Assembly: GCF_038246755.1 (NCBI RefSeq)
Contig: NZ_CP134706.1
Span: 2,790,001 to 2,854,000 of the forward strand
Direction of reading: 5' to 3'
Length of the DNA stretch: 64,000 nt
From: Micromonospora sp. FIMYZ51
GTDB lineage: Bacteria > Actinomycetota > Actinomycetes > Mycobacteriales > Micromonosporaceae
Shown piece by piece: positions 51,078 to 58,990 of this stretch. The number at the start of each line of letters is the position of its first letter. Positions within the stretch are counted from its first letter, which is position 1. A program made the position numbers and the translations under genes. The notes under the pieces are model-generated. The model did no database searches. It saw only the letters and a list, made by a program, of their open reading frames with translations, and was not told the DNA's origin.

Positions 51078-52058
51078 ATGTCGTTCACCCTGCACGTGGT
51101 CTGCCCCAACCCGGCGCTGGACCGGCTCCAGGTGGTGGAGCACTTCCACCCCTTCGAGGTCAACCGGGTGATGGCGGTGCGTACCCTGCCCGGCGGGAAG
51201 GGCATGATCGTCGCTCGGGGTGCCCGCCGGCTCGGTGCCACGGTCACCGCGCACGGCTTCGTCGGCGGCGCCAGCGGCGAGGTGATCCGGCGGGGCTGCG
51301 CCGACCTCGGCGTCCGGGATCGACATGTCGAGATCACCGGCGAGACCCGGGTGACCCCGGTGGTGATCGAAAACAGCACCGGCCGTTCGACCGTGCTCAA
51401 CGAACGCGGTCCGGAGGTCACCACGCCCGACACCGAGCAGCTGCTGGCCGGCCTGGCAACCGTCGTCGAGCCCGGTGACGTGGTGGTCAGCACCGGCAGC
51501 CTTCCGCCGGGCAGCGGTGCCGACCTGCACGCCCGGATCGCCCGGACGGCGCTGGCCAAGGGCGCGACGGTCCTGGTCGACGCGCACGGCGAGGCCCTGG
51601 CCCGGGTCCTGGCCGACCTGCGGGCCGAGCCAGCGACCGGGCGGTTCGTGGTCAAACCCAACGCCGACGAACTCGCCGGGGTGCTGGGGCATCCGCTGCC
51701 GGACCGCGCCGCCACCGGCGACGCGGTCCGGGCGCTGCACGCCGACACCGGCGCCACCCTGGTGGTGACCCTCGGCACCGACGGGGCGGTCTTTTTCGAC
51801 GGCACGGTCGAGCTGGTGGCCGACACCCCGACGGTGGAGACGGTGAACGCCACCGGCTCCGGGGATTCGTTCCTAGCCGGCCTGGCGGTCGCCCTGGGCA
51901 GCGGCGAGCAGCCCGCCGCCGCGCTGACCCTGGCCGCCGCGATGGGTGCGGCGAACGCCGCCTCCCTCACCCCCGACATCGACCCTGAGCTGGTCACCCG
52001 GCTGCGGGAAGTGGTCACGGTCGAGCGGGTCGGTTCGGGGCCGGTGATGCCCCGGTGA
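51078..52058 (+). CDS. PfkB family sugar kinase (1-phosphofructokinase-like)
   Basis: A 326-residue ribokinase-fold kinase. LHVVCPNPALDRLQVVEHF and RTLPGGKGMIVARGARRLGA match the 1-phosphofructokinase/tagatose-6-phosphate kinase branch. PNADELAGVLGHPL gives the middle motif, and NATGSGDSFLAGLAVALGSG gives the catalytic Asp with the anion-hole GSGD. The gene starts 3 bp after the isomerase stop. It would phosphorylate a ketose phosphate to the bisphosphate used by the class II aldolase on the other arm. Confidence 0.92.
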   Translation: MSFTLHVVCPNPALDRLQVVEHFHPFEVNRVMAVRTLPGGKGMIVARGARRLGATVTAHGFVGGASGEVIRRGCADLGVRDRHVEITGETRVTPVVIENSTGRSTVLNERGPEVTTPDTEQLLAGLATVVEPGDVVVSTGSLPPGSGADLHARIARTALAKGATVLVDAHGEALARVLADLRAEPATGRFVVKPNADELAGVLGHPLPDRAATGDAVRALHADTGATLVVTLGTDGAVFFDGTVELVADTPTVETVNATGSGDSFLAGLAVALGSGEQPAAALTLAAAMGAANAASLTPDIDPELVTRLREVVTVERVGSGPVMPR

Positions 52059-53401
52059 GCCAGTTCATCGGCGTCGACATCGGCACCACCCGGACCAAGG
52101 TCGGCTGCTACGACACCGACACGGGCCGGCTGGTCGCCCTGCGGCACACCCCGACACCGACCGAGGCCGACCCGTGGGGTGGGCGACGGGACGCCGGGCA
52201 GGTCACCGGCACGGTCGACGCGCTGCTGCGCCAACTCCTGGCCGATCCCGCGGTGCGTCCCGCCGCGCTGGCGGGGGTGTCGGTCGGTTCGGTGGGCGAG
52301 GAGGTCGTACTCCTCTCCGGGGCCGGCCGGGTCACCGCGCCGGTGCTGGTGTGGCACGCCCGGCACGGCCGGTTGGCGCAGCAGACGGATCCGCTGGTCG
52401 GCCCGTGGGCGGGCATCGACGACACCTTCTCCGTCTGCAAGCTCCGCTGGTTGGCCCGGCACCTGCCGGAGACGGTCGCCGCCGCGCGGACCTTCACCTC
52501 GCTCGCCGACCATGTGGCCCGGGACCTGCTCGCGGACCCCGCCGCACCGGTCTTCCTCAACATCTCGCACGCATCCCGGACCGGGTTGCTGGACCTGCGG
52601 GCCGGCACCCTGCACGCCGGTGCCCTGCCTGAGTTGGGGCTGCCCGGCCTGGCCGCACCCGAGCTGGTCAGCAGCGCGACCGTGGTGGGGCGGACCTCGG
52701 GCGCCGGGGTGCTCCCCGCCGGGATCGCGGTGGTCACCGGCGGACACGACCACATGTGCGGCGCGTTCGGCAGCGGTGTGCGCCGCACCGGTGACGTCTA
52801 CGTCTCGGCCGGCACCTCCGAGGCTCAGCTGCTGCTCCTGGAGCAGCTGCCGGAGAGCCTGGCCCCCGGTGTGGACGCGGGCGTGTTCGTCGCCGGTGGG
52901 CTGCGCTTCGTGCACCGGGCCACACCGTCGGGCCGGTACTACCGGGCCTGGCGGAACCTGCTCTACGCGGACGTCGACGACGCGACCATGTGGGACGAAC
53001 TGGCCGGCGTCGCCGACGAGACCGGCCCGGCGGTGATCGACGCGGATCACCAGCGGGCCCAGCTCGCCGCGCTGCCCATGGAGATCACCCGGGCGCACGC
53101 CATGGCCAGTCTGCTCAAGGGCCTCGCGGTGGAGGCCGAGAAGACCACCGCCCGGTTGGGTCAGCTTGCCGGCACCGCGATCGCCGACGTCACCATCGGC
53201 GGCGTCGCTGCGGCCTGGCCGGCCTGGCGCCGGCTGCGGCAGGAGGCCACCAACCGTCGGCTGCGCTTCGTCGCCGAGCCGGAGCCGACCGTCCTCGGGG
53301 TGGCCGTCCTCGCGCAGCTCGGCACCACCGGCACCGCCGACCTGCCAGCCCACCTGATCACCGCCGACAACGAGGGGACGCTCGCAGATGAGCATCGCTG
53401 A
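52055..53401 (+). CDS. FGGY family carbohydrate kinase, second copy
   Basis: A 448-residue sugar kinase with FIGVDIGTTRTKVGCYDTDT at the N terminus, LVWHARHGRLAQQTDPLVG, GIAVVTGGHDHMCGAFGSGV, VSAGTSEAQLLLLEQLPES and ADVTIGGVAAAWPAWRRLRQ. The C-terminal substrate-side segments differ from the other FGGY kinase of the locus, and the protein is about 60 residues shorter. Its start overlaps the PfkB stop by 4 bp and it overlaps the aldolase gene by 14 bp. Substrate unknown. Confidence 0.9.
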   Translation: MSQFIGVDIGTTRTKVGCYDTDTGRLVALRHTPTPTEADPWGGRRDAGQVTGTVDALLRQLLADPAVRPAALAGVSVGSVGEEVVLLSGAGRVTAPVLVWHARHGRLAQQTDPLVGPWAGIDDTFSVCKLRWLARHLPETVAAARTFTSLADHVARDLLADPAAPVFLNISHASRTGLLDLRAGTLHAGALPELGLPGLAAPELVSSATVVGRTSGAGVLPAGIAVVTGGHDHMCGAFGSGVRRTGDVYVSAGTSEAQLLLLEQLPESLAPGVDAGVFVAGGLRFVHRATPSGRYYRAWRNLLYADVDDATMWDELAGVADETGPAVIDADHQRAQLAALPMEITRAHAMASLLKGLAVEAEKTTARLGQLAGTAIADVTIGGVAAAWPAWRRLRQEATNRRLRFVAEPEPTVLGVAVLAQLGTTGTADLPAHLITADNEGTLADEHR

Positions 53402-54014
53402 CCTGCTCGGCCGGCACCGGATCGTGCCGGTCGTGGTACTCGACGACGCCGCCCACGCCGAACCGCTCGCCGACGCGCTCGCCGGTGCCGGCCTGCCGGT
53501 CGCCGAGGTGACCTTCCGTACGCCGGCGGCGGCCGAGGCGATCGCCCGGATGGCCTCCCATGGCGCAGTGACGGTCGGCGCCGGCACGGTGACCACGGTC
53601 GCTCAGGTCGACGCGGCGGTCCGGGCCGGGGCCCGGTTCGTGGTCTCACCCGGATTCAGCGCGGCGGTGCTCCGCCGCTGCGCCGAGCACGGCGTCTTCG
53701 CCCTGCCCGGTGCGGTCACCGCCAGCGAGGTGATGGCCGCCCTGGACGAGGGCGTCAGGGTGGTGAAGTTCTTCCCCGCCGCCACCTCCGGTGGCCCCGC
53801 GGCGATCTCCGCGCTCGCCGCACCGTTCGGCCAGGTCCGGTTCGTGCCCACCGGGGGCATCGACGCGGCGTCGGCCGGCGACTACCTCGCCCTGCCGTCG
53901 GTGCTGGCCGTCGGGGGAAGCTGGATGGTTCCCCGGACCGCCGTCGCAGCCGGGGACTTCGCCCGGATCGCCGAGCTGACCGCCGCCACCGTGGCCGCCG
54001 TCGCCCGGCACTGA
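53388..54014 (+). CDS. KDPG/KHG-type aldolase
   Basis: A 208-residue class I aldolase of the 2-keto-3-deoxy-6-phosphogluconate/4-hydroxy-2-oxoglutarate family. The Schiff-base lysine is in GVRVVKFFPAATSGGPAAIS. The catalytic Glu is in GLPVAEVTFRTPAAAEAIA. TVGAGTVTTVAQVDAAVRAG and ARFVVSPGFSAAVL are typical, and VRFVPTGGIDAASAGDYLAL binds phosphate. No sugar-acid dehydratase is in the locus, so it may act on another 2-keto-3-deoxy sugar acid phosphate or work with genes elsewhere. It ends the plus-strand operon. Confidence 0.92.
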   Translation: MSIADLLGRHRIVPVVVLDDAAHAEPLADALAGAGLPVAEVTFRTPAAAEAIARMASHGAVTVGAGTVTTVAQVDAAVRAGARFVVSPGFSAAVLRRCAEHGVFALPGAVTASEVMAALDEGVRVVKFFPAATSGGPAAISALAAPFGQVRFVPTGGIDAASAGDYLALPSVLAVGGSWMVPRTAVAAGDFARIAELTAATVAAVARH

Positions 54015-54121
54015 CAATCCGACCCGGGGGAAGCCGCTTCGGCACCACGTCGGCGTTCCTGCGCTCACCCGACGTCACTGCTCGGCTGCCGGGACCGAGG
54101 GGTCGATCGGCGGGTCGACGG

Positions 54122-54658
54122 TCACCGCTGAGGCGGGCTGATTCCCGTCAAGGCAAGACGAACCAGCCGTTCCGCCTCGGCCGGGTTGGCTGATTCCGCG
54201 GTCAGTGCGATCGCGTTGACGAGGGTCACCAGGTCGGCCATCGCGACGTCGGAGCGGACGGAACCCTCGTCGGCGGCCCGGCGCCGAAGCGGTTCGCCCG
54301 CCGCCACCAGCATCGCGCAGCAGGACTCGTTCTCCTGCGGTGCCTTGAGCAGCGAGGTGACCAGGCCGCGGGTCGTGCTGCTGTACACCGCCAGCTCGCA
54401 CAACCAGGTCGTCAGCGCCTGGCGGGCGTCCGGCCCGGCCAACAGCTCTCCGGCGCGGGCGCACAGTGCTTCGACCCGATCGTGAAAGACCGCCTCCATC
54501 AGCGCCCATCGGGACGGGAAGTGCCGGTGCAGGGTCGCCGAGCCCACGCCAGCGGCGCGGGCGATCTCCTCCAGCGAGGCGTACGCGCCGTCGCGGGCGA
54601 CCGCCTCGCTGGCCGCCTTGACTATCAGGGTCCGGTTGCGTTGTGCGTCAGCTCTCAT
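54122..54658 (-). CDS. TetR family transcriptional regulator
   Basis: A 178-residue repressor. The N-terminal helix-turn-helix is YASLEEIARAAGVGSATLHR with HFPSRWALMEAVF (about 24-56). The rest is the ligand-binding helical domain. A CC pair at the middle (ENESCCAMLVAAGEP) could sense oxidants or thiol reagents. The ATG at 54658 is chosen since the HTH then begins at the usual distance. The frame is open further upstream but crosses the operators. It is divergent from an NmrA-type gene, with two matching palindromes between. Confidence 0.9.
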   Translation of the reverse strand: MRADAQRNRTLIVKAASEAVARDGAYASLEEIARAAGVGSATLHRHFPSRWALMEAVFHDRVEALCARAGELLAGPDARQALTTWLCELAVYSSTTRGLVTSLLKAPQENESCCAMLVAAGEPLRRRAADEGSVRSDVAMADLVTLVNAIALTAESANPAEAERLVRLALTGISPPQR

Positions 54659-54676
54659 CGTCAGCCAGTTGGATAA

Positions 54677-54728
54677 ATGGGGTGTCCCCCCATATCGTAG
54701 CCGGCAGAAAGTGGGGGACCACCCCACT
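54677..54728. promoter_or_regulatory. two TetR operator copies in the divergent promoter
   Basis: ATGGGG-TGTCC-CCCCAT at 54677-54693 and AGTGGGG-GACCA-CCCCACT at 54710-54728 are inverted repeats with a 5-base spacer and the common core TGGGG-N5-CCCCA. They lie between the TetR gene and the reductase, about 19 bp and 16 bp from the respective start codons. Their centres are about 34 bp apart, roughly three helical turns. They should be the binding sites of the TetR protein. Confidence 0.75.
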
Positions 54729-54744
54729 TGTTCGAGGAGGAAAC

Positions 54745-55635
54745 ATGGCCGTCCTTGTCATCGGCGCTACCGGCAAGCAGGGCGGGGCGACCGCCCGGGC
54801 GCTGCTCAACCGGGGTGTCGGGGTACGCGCCCTGGTCCGCGACACCGGCACCGACGCCGCGCTGGCGCTGCGGGAGCGGGGAGCCGAACTGGTCCGGGGC
54901 GACCTGGACGACCCCGCCTCACTGCTCGCCGCAGCCACCGGAATGGACGGTGTCTTCTCCGTTCCGTTCCCCGACCTCGCCGACCTCGCGGGCGACGCCG
55001 AGCTACGCCGGGGCCGCAACGTCATCGAGGCCGTCCGCAAGGCCGGGGTGCCCCACCTGGTGCACAGCAGCGTCTCCGGTGCCGGCGACTTCCACCGCAA
55101 CCAGCCCGGGTGGGCCGAGGGGCGCTGGGACCGACACTACTGGGAGAGCAAGGCCGGCATCGACGAACTGGTCCGCACCGCCGGCTTCGCGCACTGGACC
55201 ATCCTCAAGCCCGCGACCTTCATGGAGAACCTGCTCGGCTGGTCCTACCTGTTCGGCGACTGGTCCAGCGGCACCTTCGTCACCGGCTTCGCGAAGGACA
55301 CCCGGATCGCCTGGATCGCGGTCGACGACATCGGCGAAGCCGCCGCGACCGCCCTCACCAACCCGGGCAGACTCGACGGCATGGACGTGGAACTCGCCGG
55401 CGACCTGCGCACGATGACCGAAGTCGCCGCGATCCTCAGCGAGGTCACCGGCCGGACCATCACCGCTCCGATCCTCACTCTGCCGGAGGCGGTCGAACGC
55501 GGTGCGCCGCCGTTCATGGTCAACGCCGTCGAGCAGCTCAACGAGAATGGTTCCCCGGCGCGTCCAGAGATCCCCCATGCACTCGGCCTGCCCACCACCG
55601 ACTTCCGCACCTGGGCCCGGCGAACGTTCGCCTGA
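54745..55635 (+). CDS. NmrA-like NAD(P)H-binding quinone reductase-type protein
   Basis: A 296-residue atypical short-chain dehydrogenase of the NmrA/QOR2 family. The glycine motif is MAVLVIGATGKQGGATARAL at 1-20. VRALVRDTGTDAALALRERG follows, with Arg for NADPH choice, then HLVHSSVSGAGDFHRNQPGW and HWTILKPATFMENLLGWSYL, and IAWIAVDDIGEAAATALTNP near 190. GAGGAGGAA lies directly before the ATG at 54745. It is controlled by the divergent TetR. Such pairs often answer to quinones or electrophiles. Confidence 0.9.
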   Translation: MAVLVIGATGKQGGATARALLNRGVGVRALVRDTGTDAALALRERGAELVRGDLDDPASLLAAATGMDGVFSVPFPDLADLAGDAELRRGRNVIEAVRKAGVPHLVHSSVSGAGDFHRNQPGWAEGRWDRHYWESKAGIDELVRTAGFAHWTILKPATFMENLLGWSYLFGDWSSGTFVTGFAKDTRIAWIAVDDIGEAAATALTNPGRLDGMDVELAGDLRTMTEVAAILSEVTGRTITAPILTLPEAVERGAPPFMVNAVEQLNENGSPARPEIPHALGLPTTDFRTWARRTFA

Positions 55636-55669
55636 GCCGCCAGCCGCCAGCCGCCAGCCGCTAGCCGCC
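55635..55669. repeat. five tandem copies of AGCCGCC in a 322-bp spacer
   Basis: AGCCGCC is repeated five times (one copy ends in T) immediately at the stop codon of the NmrA-like gene. The remainder of the spacer up to 55957 shows no frame with recognisable protein similarity and no clear hairpin. A promoter for the next gene group is expected near 55900, but I see no convincing -35/-10 pair. Confidence 0.7.
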
Positions 55670-55957
55670 ACAGTTGCCCGGGCCGGCCGACCTGCGCCGG
55701 TCCGGGCAGGCCACCGGGTGGATGCTGGCCGCTGAGCCGCGCGGCACCGCCGCCACCACCCCGATCCGGTACGCGCGACCAGTCCATTTCGGATGCCGGT
55801 CAACCTCCGGCGCACCGGACCGGCCACCCGCGCGGGCACCTTTGTCGACTCCCGGCCAGGGGCCTCACCGGTCGCGCGTCTTGCGGTACGGTGACTTCGC
55901 TTTGCTGGCAGAGGCAATCGCCTACGCGATGTTCGATGTGACGGGGTCTGGGGACGG

Positions 55958-56608
55958 ATGGAAGACGGCAGACGGAACGCACGCCTGTCCTTGGCCAGTC
56001 TCGATGTCCTCGGTCGCGACGAAGAGCTGAAGGCACAGGCCGAACAGGCGCTCCGCCGGGCGGAGACCGGTCGGCAGCCCGGCACCCATTCCGGCCAGGA
56101 CCCCACGGGATCCGTCGTCGTGCTCGTCGACGGCGACGGTCGGGTTGAGCAGGTGACCGTCGCGCGAGAATGGCGCGCCCGGCTGGGGGTCAGTGGTGTC
56201 GCGGATGCCCTCTTCGCCGCGTACACGACGGCGGTGCAGGCGGTGGTCGAGGCGGCGGCGCTGGAGCAGTTGCGGTCCGCCTCCGGCGATCGCACGCACG
56301 TCGCACCGCAACCGGGCGGCGCGGGCGACGGTGACCTCGACGACGAGCTGTGGCTGCGCCAGACCTGGCAGGTGTTGCACCAGCTCGATGCCGACCTGGA
56401 ACGGTTGGCCCGCCCGTTGCCGGTGGCGGCCGAGCAGGAAGTCACGAGCCCGTCCGGGTGCCTGACGCTTCGCCATCGTGGCGGCACCGTGACCGCCATC
56501 GTCGGCGACGTTCGTCGGATCGGCCAGCTCGATGCCGGTCAGCTCCGGCACGAAGCACATTCGCTGTTGCGGACGTACGCTCTGGTCCGTTCCCAGAATC
56601 GATCCTGA
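55958..56608 (+). CDS. YbaB/EbfC-like protein of an ESX-type gene group
   Basis: A 216-residue protein of moderate similarity to the YbaB/EbfC DNA-binding fold. DPTGSVVVLVDGDGRVEQVT near 48-67 resembles the central sheet (a glycine turn followed by a VxVxxDGxG strand). A long helix follows, FAAYTTAVQAVVEAAALEQL. In Micromonosporaceae such proteins commonly precede WXG100-type secreted proteins, as here (next gene 10 bp downstream). The C-terminal 90 residues have no recognised domain. Function is unknown. It could be a chaperone or nucleoid-type adaptor. Confidence 0.65.
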   Translation: MEDGRRNARLSLASLDVLGRDEELKAQAEQALRRAETGRQPGTHSGQDPTGSVVVLVDGDGRVEQVTVAREWRARLGVSGVADALFAAYTTAVQAVVEAAALEQLRSASGDRTHVAPQPGGAGDGDLDDELWLRQTWQVLHQLDADLERLARPLPVAAEQEVTSPSGCLTLRHRGGTVTAIVGDVRRIGQLDAGQLRHEAHSLLRTYALVRSQNRS

Positions 56609-56618
56609 GGTGGTTGGC

Positions 56619-56936
56619 ATGGAGGAAGTCACCGTCATCACCGAGGCCGTACGCGACGAAGGCGGCAAGTGGTTGAGATTGTCCGACCGGGTTGAGGCGG
56701 TCAAGACGGTGGCGGATCAGCTGCACCTCGACGCATCGGCGTTCTTCATCGGGGATGCGAACGTAGCCCTCCATTCTGCGGCGTACCGGGACTTCCACTC
56801 GTTCATGGTCGGCATCCTCGGTGGCGCGGTGACCGAGTTCGAGCAGATCGGTGCGGCGCTTCGGCAGATCGCCGACGAGTACGACCGCGCCGACGCGGTG
56901 ATCTCCCTTGACCTCAACCAGATCTACACGGCCTGA
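56619..56936 (+). CDS. small WXG100/EspC-like helical protein
   Basis: A 105-residue protein with two long helices, as in ESX substrates. The end FEQIGAALRQIADEYDRADA matches the helical C terminus of EspC-like and WXG100-like proteins. AVKTVADQLHLDASAFF and YRDFHSFMVGILGGAVTEF form the first part. No WXG turn is visible, but the YxxxD-like element EYDRAD resembles the secretion signal of type VII substrates. It is co-transcribed with the YbaB-like gene and with the larger WXG protein that starts 19 bp downstream. Confidence 0.7.
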   Translation: MEEVTVITEAVRDEGGKWLRLSDRVEAVKTVADQLHLDASAFFIGDANVALHSAAYRDFHSFMVGILGGAVTEFEQIGAALRQIADEYDRADAVISLDLNQIYTA

Positions 56937-56955
56937 GCGCGGAGGACGCGAGCAC

Positions 56956-57705
56956 GTGCAACCAGGAATCAACCAACTCGAGTACGGCGAGCCGTTCAAC
57001 AAGGCTTTCGACCAGATCCGCTCGGGCATCGACACCACTGTCGACACGTTCAACCAGCTGGTGGAGAAGGTGAACGGCTGGAAGTGGCTGCTGGGGCCGG
57101 CCGCACTGTGGTGGATCAAGAACAACCTGGACGACGTCCGGGGCGCGTTGAACAACGTTCTGGACCGGGTCGACCAGGCCCTGGAGCACCAACTTCCGGT
57201 GCTCTCGCTGATCAATATCAGTTTTCGCTGGGTCACCGATGTGAAGACCCCCGTCTCGGCGTTGTCGTTCGTGACCACCGAGCCGGACAACGAGAACCTC
57301 GCCAAGTGGAGCGGGGACGCGGCGAGCGCCTACCACGCCAAGGCGGGAAAGCAGCGAGCGGCGGTCGACGAGACCGTGGTCAAATCGGAGTTCATCAGCC
57401 AGTGGCTGTTCAAGATCGCCAAGGCGAACGTCGACTACGCGGTCGAACTGGCCAAGATCGTCACCGGGGTCACCGGCAAACTCGTACAGGCCGCCGCTGA
57501 GGCGACCACGGTGATCGACCTGCCCTGGGCCATCTCCACCCTCGCCAAGTCCATTGGCGACCTCGTCACCGCCGGGCTCAACACGCTGCTCACCATCGGA
57601 CAGCGGTTCGTCGACGCGCTGGGCAACGTGCGGGACATCGCCACCCAGGTCGGGGACCACTCGAAACTGCCCGAAGGACAGTGGCCGCACGCCGTGCGGG
57701 GGTGA
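56956..57705 (+). CDS. WXG-motif helical protein, putative type VII substrate
   Basis: A 249-residue, mostly helical protein. It contains the WXG turn in ENLAKWSGDAASAYHAKAGK near 115, flanked by long helices, as in large WXG100-superfamily proteins. IKNNLDDVRGALNNVLDRVD precedes it. The C-terminal region has hydrophobic helices (LPWAISTLAKSIGDLVTAGL) that could insert in a membrane or pack as a toxin-like bundle. The GTG at 56956 has GGAGG upstream. No EccC ATPase or other secretion genes are in the window, so export would depend on a system elsewhere. Confidence 0.68.
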   Translation: MQPGINQLEYGEPFNKAFDQIRSGIDTTVDTFNQLVEKVNGWKWLLGPAALWWIKNNLDDVRGALNNVLDRVDQALEHQLPVLSLINISFRWVTDVKTPVSALSFVTTEPDNENLAKWSGDAASAYHAKAGKQRAAVDETVVKSEFISQWLFKIAKANVDYAVELAKIVTGVTGKLVQAAAEATTVIDLPWAISTLAKSIGDLVTAGLNTLLTIGQRFVDALGNVRDIATQVGDHSKLPEGQWPHAVRG

Positions 57706-57800
57706 GGCGTCCGGCGCTCGCGCGGGGGTGAGTCGTCCGGCGGCCCAGCCGCCTCGTTGGCCGGCCGCCGCTTCTGCCGGGCAGGCGGGAAGTCCGTGGT

Positions 57801-58430
57801 TCAGGCCGTGGGCACCGCCGCCTGGGTCGCGGTGAGGATCTCCAGGGACATCGCGGCCAGCTTCGCCGTCGGCAGGTACGATTCGCCACCGACGGCGAGC
57901 CACACCTTCACCACCAGGTTGTCGGTGCGCGCATGCACCATGTACTCGGCGTACTTGAATCCCGGCGTGGACCGCTTGGTGAACGCCTCCGCCTCGTCAC
58001 CCACACCGGCCACCGGGCCGGCCGGTGTCATGCCGGTCGCCTGCTGCGTGCCCTGGTAGAGCTGGCGGGCTTCGTCGACGGTGACGGGCGTCGACGCCTC
58101 GACCCGCAGGTTCGCCTGGTGGCCCGTCTCGGTGCGCATCTCGAACAGGCACGCCGCTGCGGGCCGTCCGGCCGGCGGCTTCGGGTCGGTCCGCGTCACC
58201 GTCAACGCCAGGTCCGCCAGAACCGCCAGGTCCGTACGCGCACACAGGTCCAACTCGGCGGCGGTGTAGGAACGGCCGACGGGGGAGGGGCTGGTGGTGC
58301 CCGGGACACCTGTCGACGTCTCAGCCGCAGTGGTGGGGGCGGCCAGGGGCGGGTCCGCGTCGCAGCCGCCGAGGGCGAGAAGAACGACTACCGCTGCGAC
58401 CAGACCGCGACCATGCAACGAGTCAGGCAC
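57801..58430 (-). CDS. lipoprotein of unknown function (DUF3558-like)
   Basis: A 209-residue secreted lipoprotein. The signal peptide VAAVVVLLALGGCDADPP ends in a lipobox LGGC (Cys near 23), followed by a Thr/Pro/Ser-rich linker (TTAAETSTGVPGTTSPSPVG). The globular part starts ELDLCARTDLAVLADLALTV and contains a second Cys in RPAAACLFEMRT, a pair typical of actinobacterial DUF3558-type lipoproteins. GTG at 58430 is the only start before the signal peptide. The gene is single and convergent with the WXG gene. Confidence 0.82.
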   Translation of the reverse strand: MPDSLHGRGLVAAVVVLLALGGCDADPPLAAPTTAAETSTGVPGTTSPSPVGRSYTAAELDLCARTDLAVLADLALTVTRTDPKPPAGRPAAACLFEMRTETGHQANLRVEASTPVTVDEARQLYQGTQQATGMTPAGPVAGVGDEAEAFTKRSTPGFKYAEYMVHARTDNLVVKVWLAVGGESYLPTAKLAAMSLEILTATQAAVPTA

Positions 58431-58493
58431 GACGTCGAAGGTACCCGCTTCCGGCGTCCGGGACCGTCCCGGCAACCGGGCTAAGGTGCCGGT

Positions 58494-58751
58494 GTGGCCA
58501 GCCGCGAGACACCCGAGCAGATCATGCGCACCCGTACGGTGACCGCCGAGGCGATCCTCGGCAACCGCGCGGATCTGCGCGGCTACCCCTATCGACTGCT
58601 CTGCGTAGTGGTCCAGCGCGGGATCGGCGGTGACCAGGTCACGCAGGCCGTTGCGGCTGCGGAGGTGCTGGAGGCGTACGGCTGGGAACTCGTCACCGTC
58701 TCCGAGTTCGCCAGCAGCAGGATCGTCTACGCCATCCTCCGCCGGCGATGA
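58494..58751 (+). CDS. small conserved-type protein, function unknown
   Basis: An 85-residue soluble protein (starting at GTG 58494, or at ATG 58524 to give 75 residues). ADLRGYPYRLLCVVVQRGIG and AAEVLEAYGWELVTVSEFAS suggest an alpha/beta fold. Codon usage and third-position GC look coding. It is divergent from the lipoprotein gene over 63 bp. I do not recognise the family. The following 58752-58955 shows no gene. Confidence 0.6.
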   Translation: MASRETPEQIMRTRTVTAEAILGNRADLRGYPYRLLCVVVQRGIGGDQVTQAVAAAEVLEAYGWELVTVSEFASSRIVYAILRRR

Positions 58752-58955
58752 CACCCGGCCCCGGACTCCTCCGCTCGGCGTAGCAGAGGCGGGAGACCGC
58801 CCGCAGTGCGCGGGCCGCCGCGTTCCAGAACCGCTCCGTCGGTGCGGTCGCGACACGTTAGCGCAGGTGAGGAGTCCGCCTCGGGCTTGAGTCGGAGTCG
58901 CACCTCAGGGCCGCACGCCCGGCCGAGAGGCAACAAATTCGATCACTGCGGGCCA

Positions 58956-58984
58956 TTGACCCGGCAGACCCTCGACCCTAGTGT
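58956..58984 (+). promoter_or_regulatory. promoter of the second IclR operon, probably leaderless
   Basis: TTGACC at 58956-58961 and TAGTGT at 58979-58984 are separated by 17 bp. The expected start point, about 7 bp after the -10, falls on or next to the ATG at 58991. No Shine-Dalgarno sequence precedes that ATG. The mRNA is therefore likely to begin at its start codon, a common pattern in actinobacteria. The -10 hexamer TAGTGT is the same as that at 45459-45464. Confidence 0.55.
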
Positions 58985-58990
58985 GTGCGC

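Noticed and set aside
51053..53596. An 847-codon minus-strand frame opposite the PfkB, FGGY and KDPG aldolase genes
   Set aside because: The plus-strand genes have catalytic motifs and tight overlaps, whereas this frame has none and no start context.
57690..57745. Two copies of GGGGGTGAG-N-CGTCCGGCG after the WXG gene
   Set aside because: These are short imperfect repeats in GC-rich spacer. They look like slippage and lack the symmetry of a terminator or operator.
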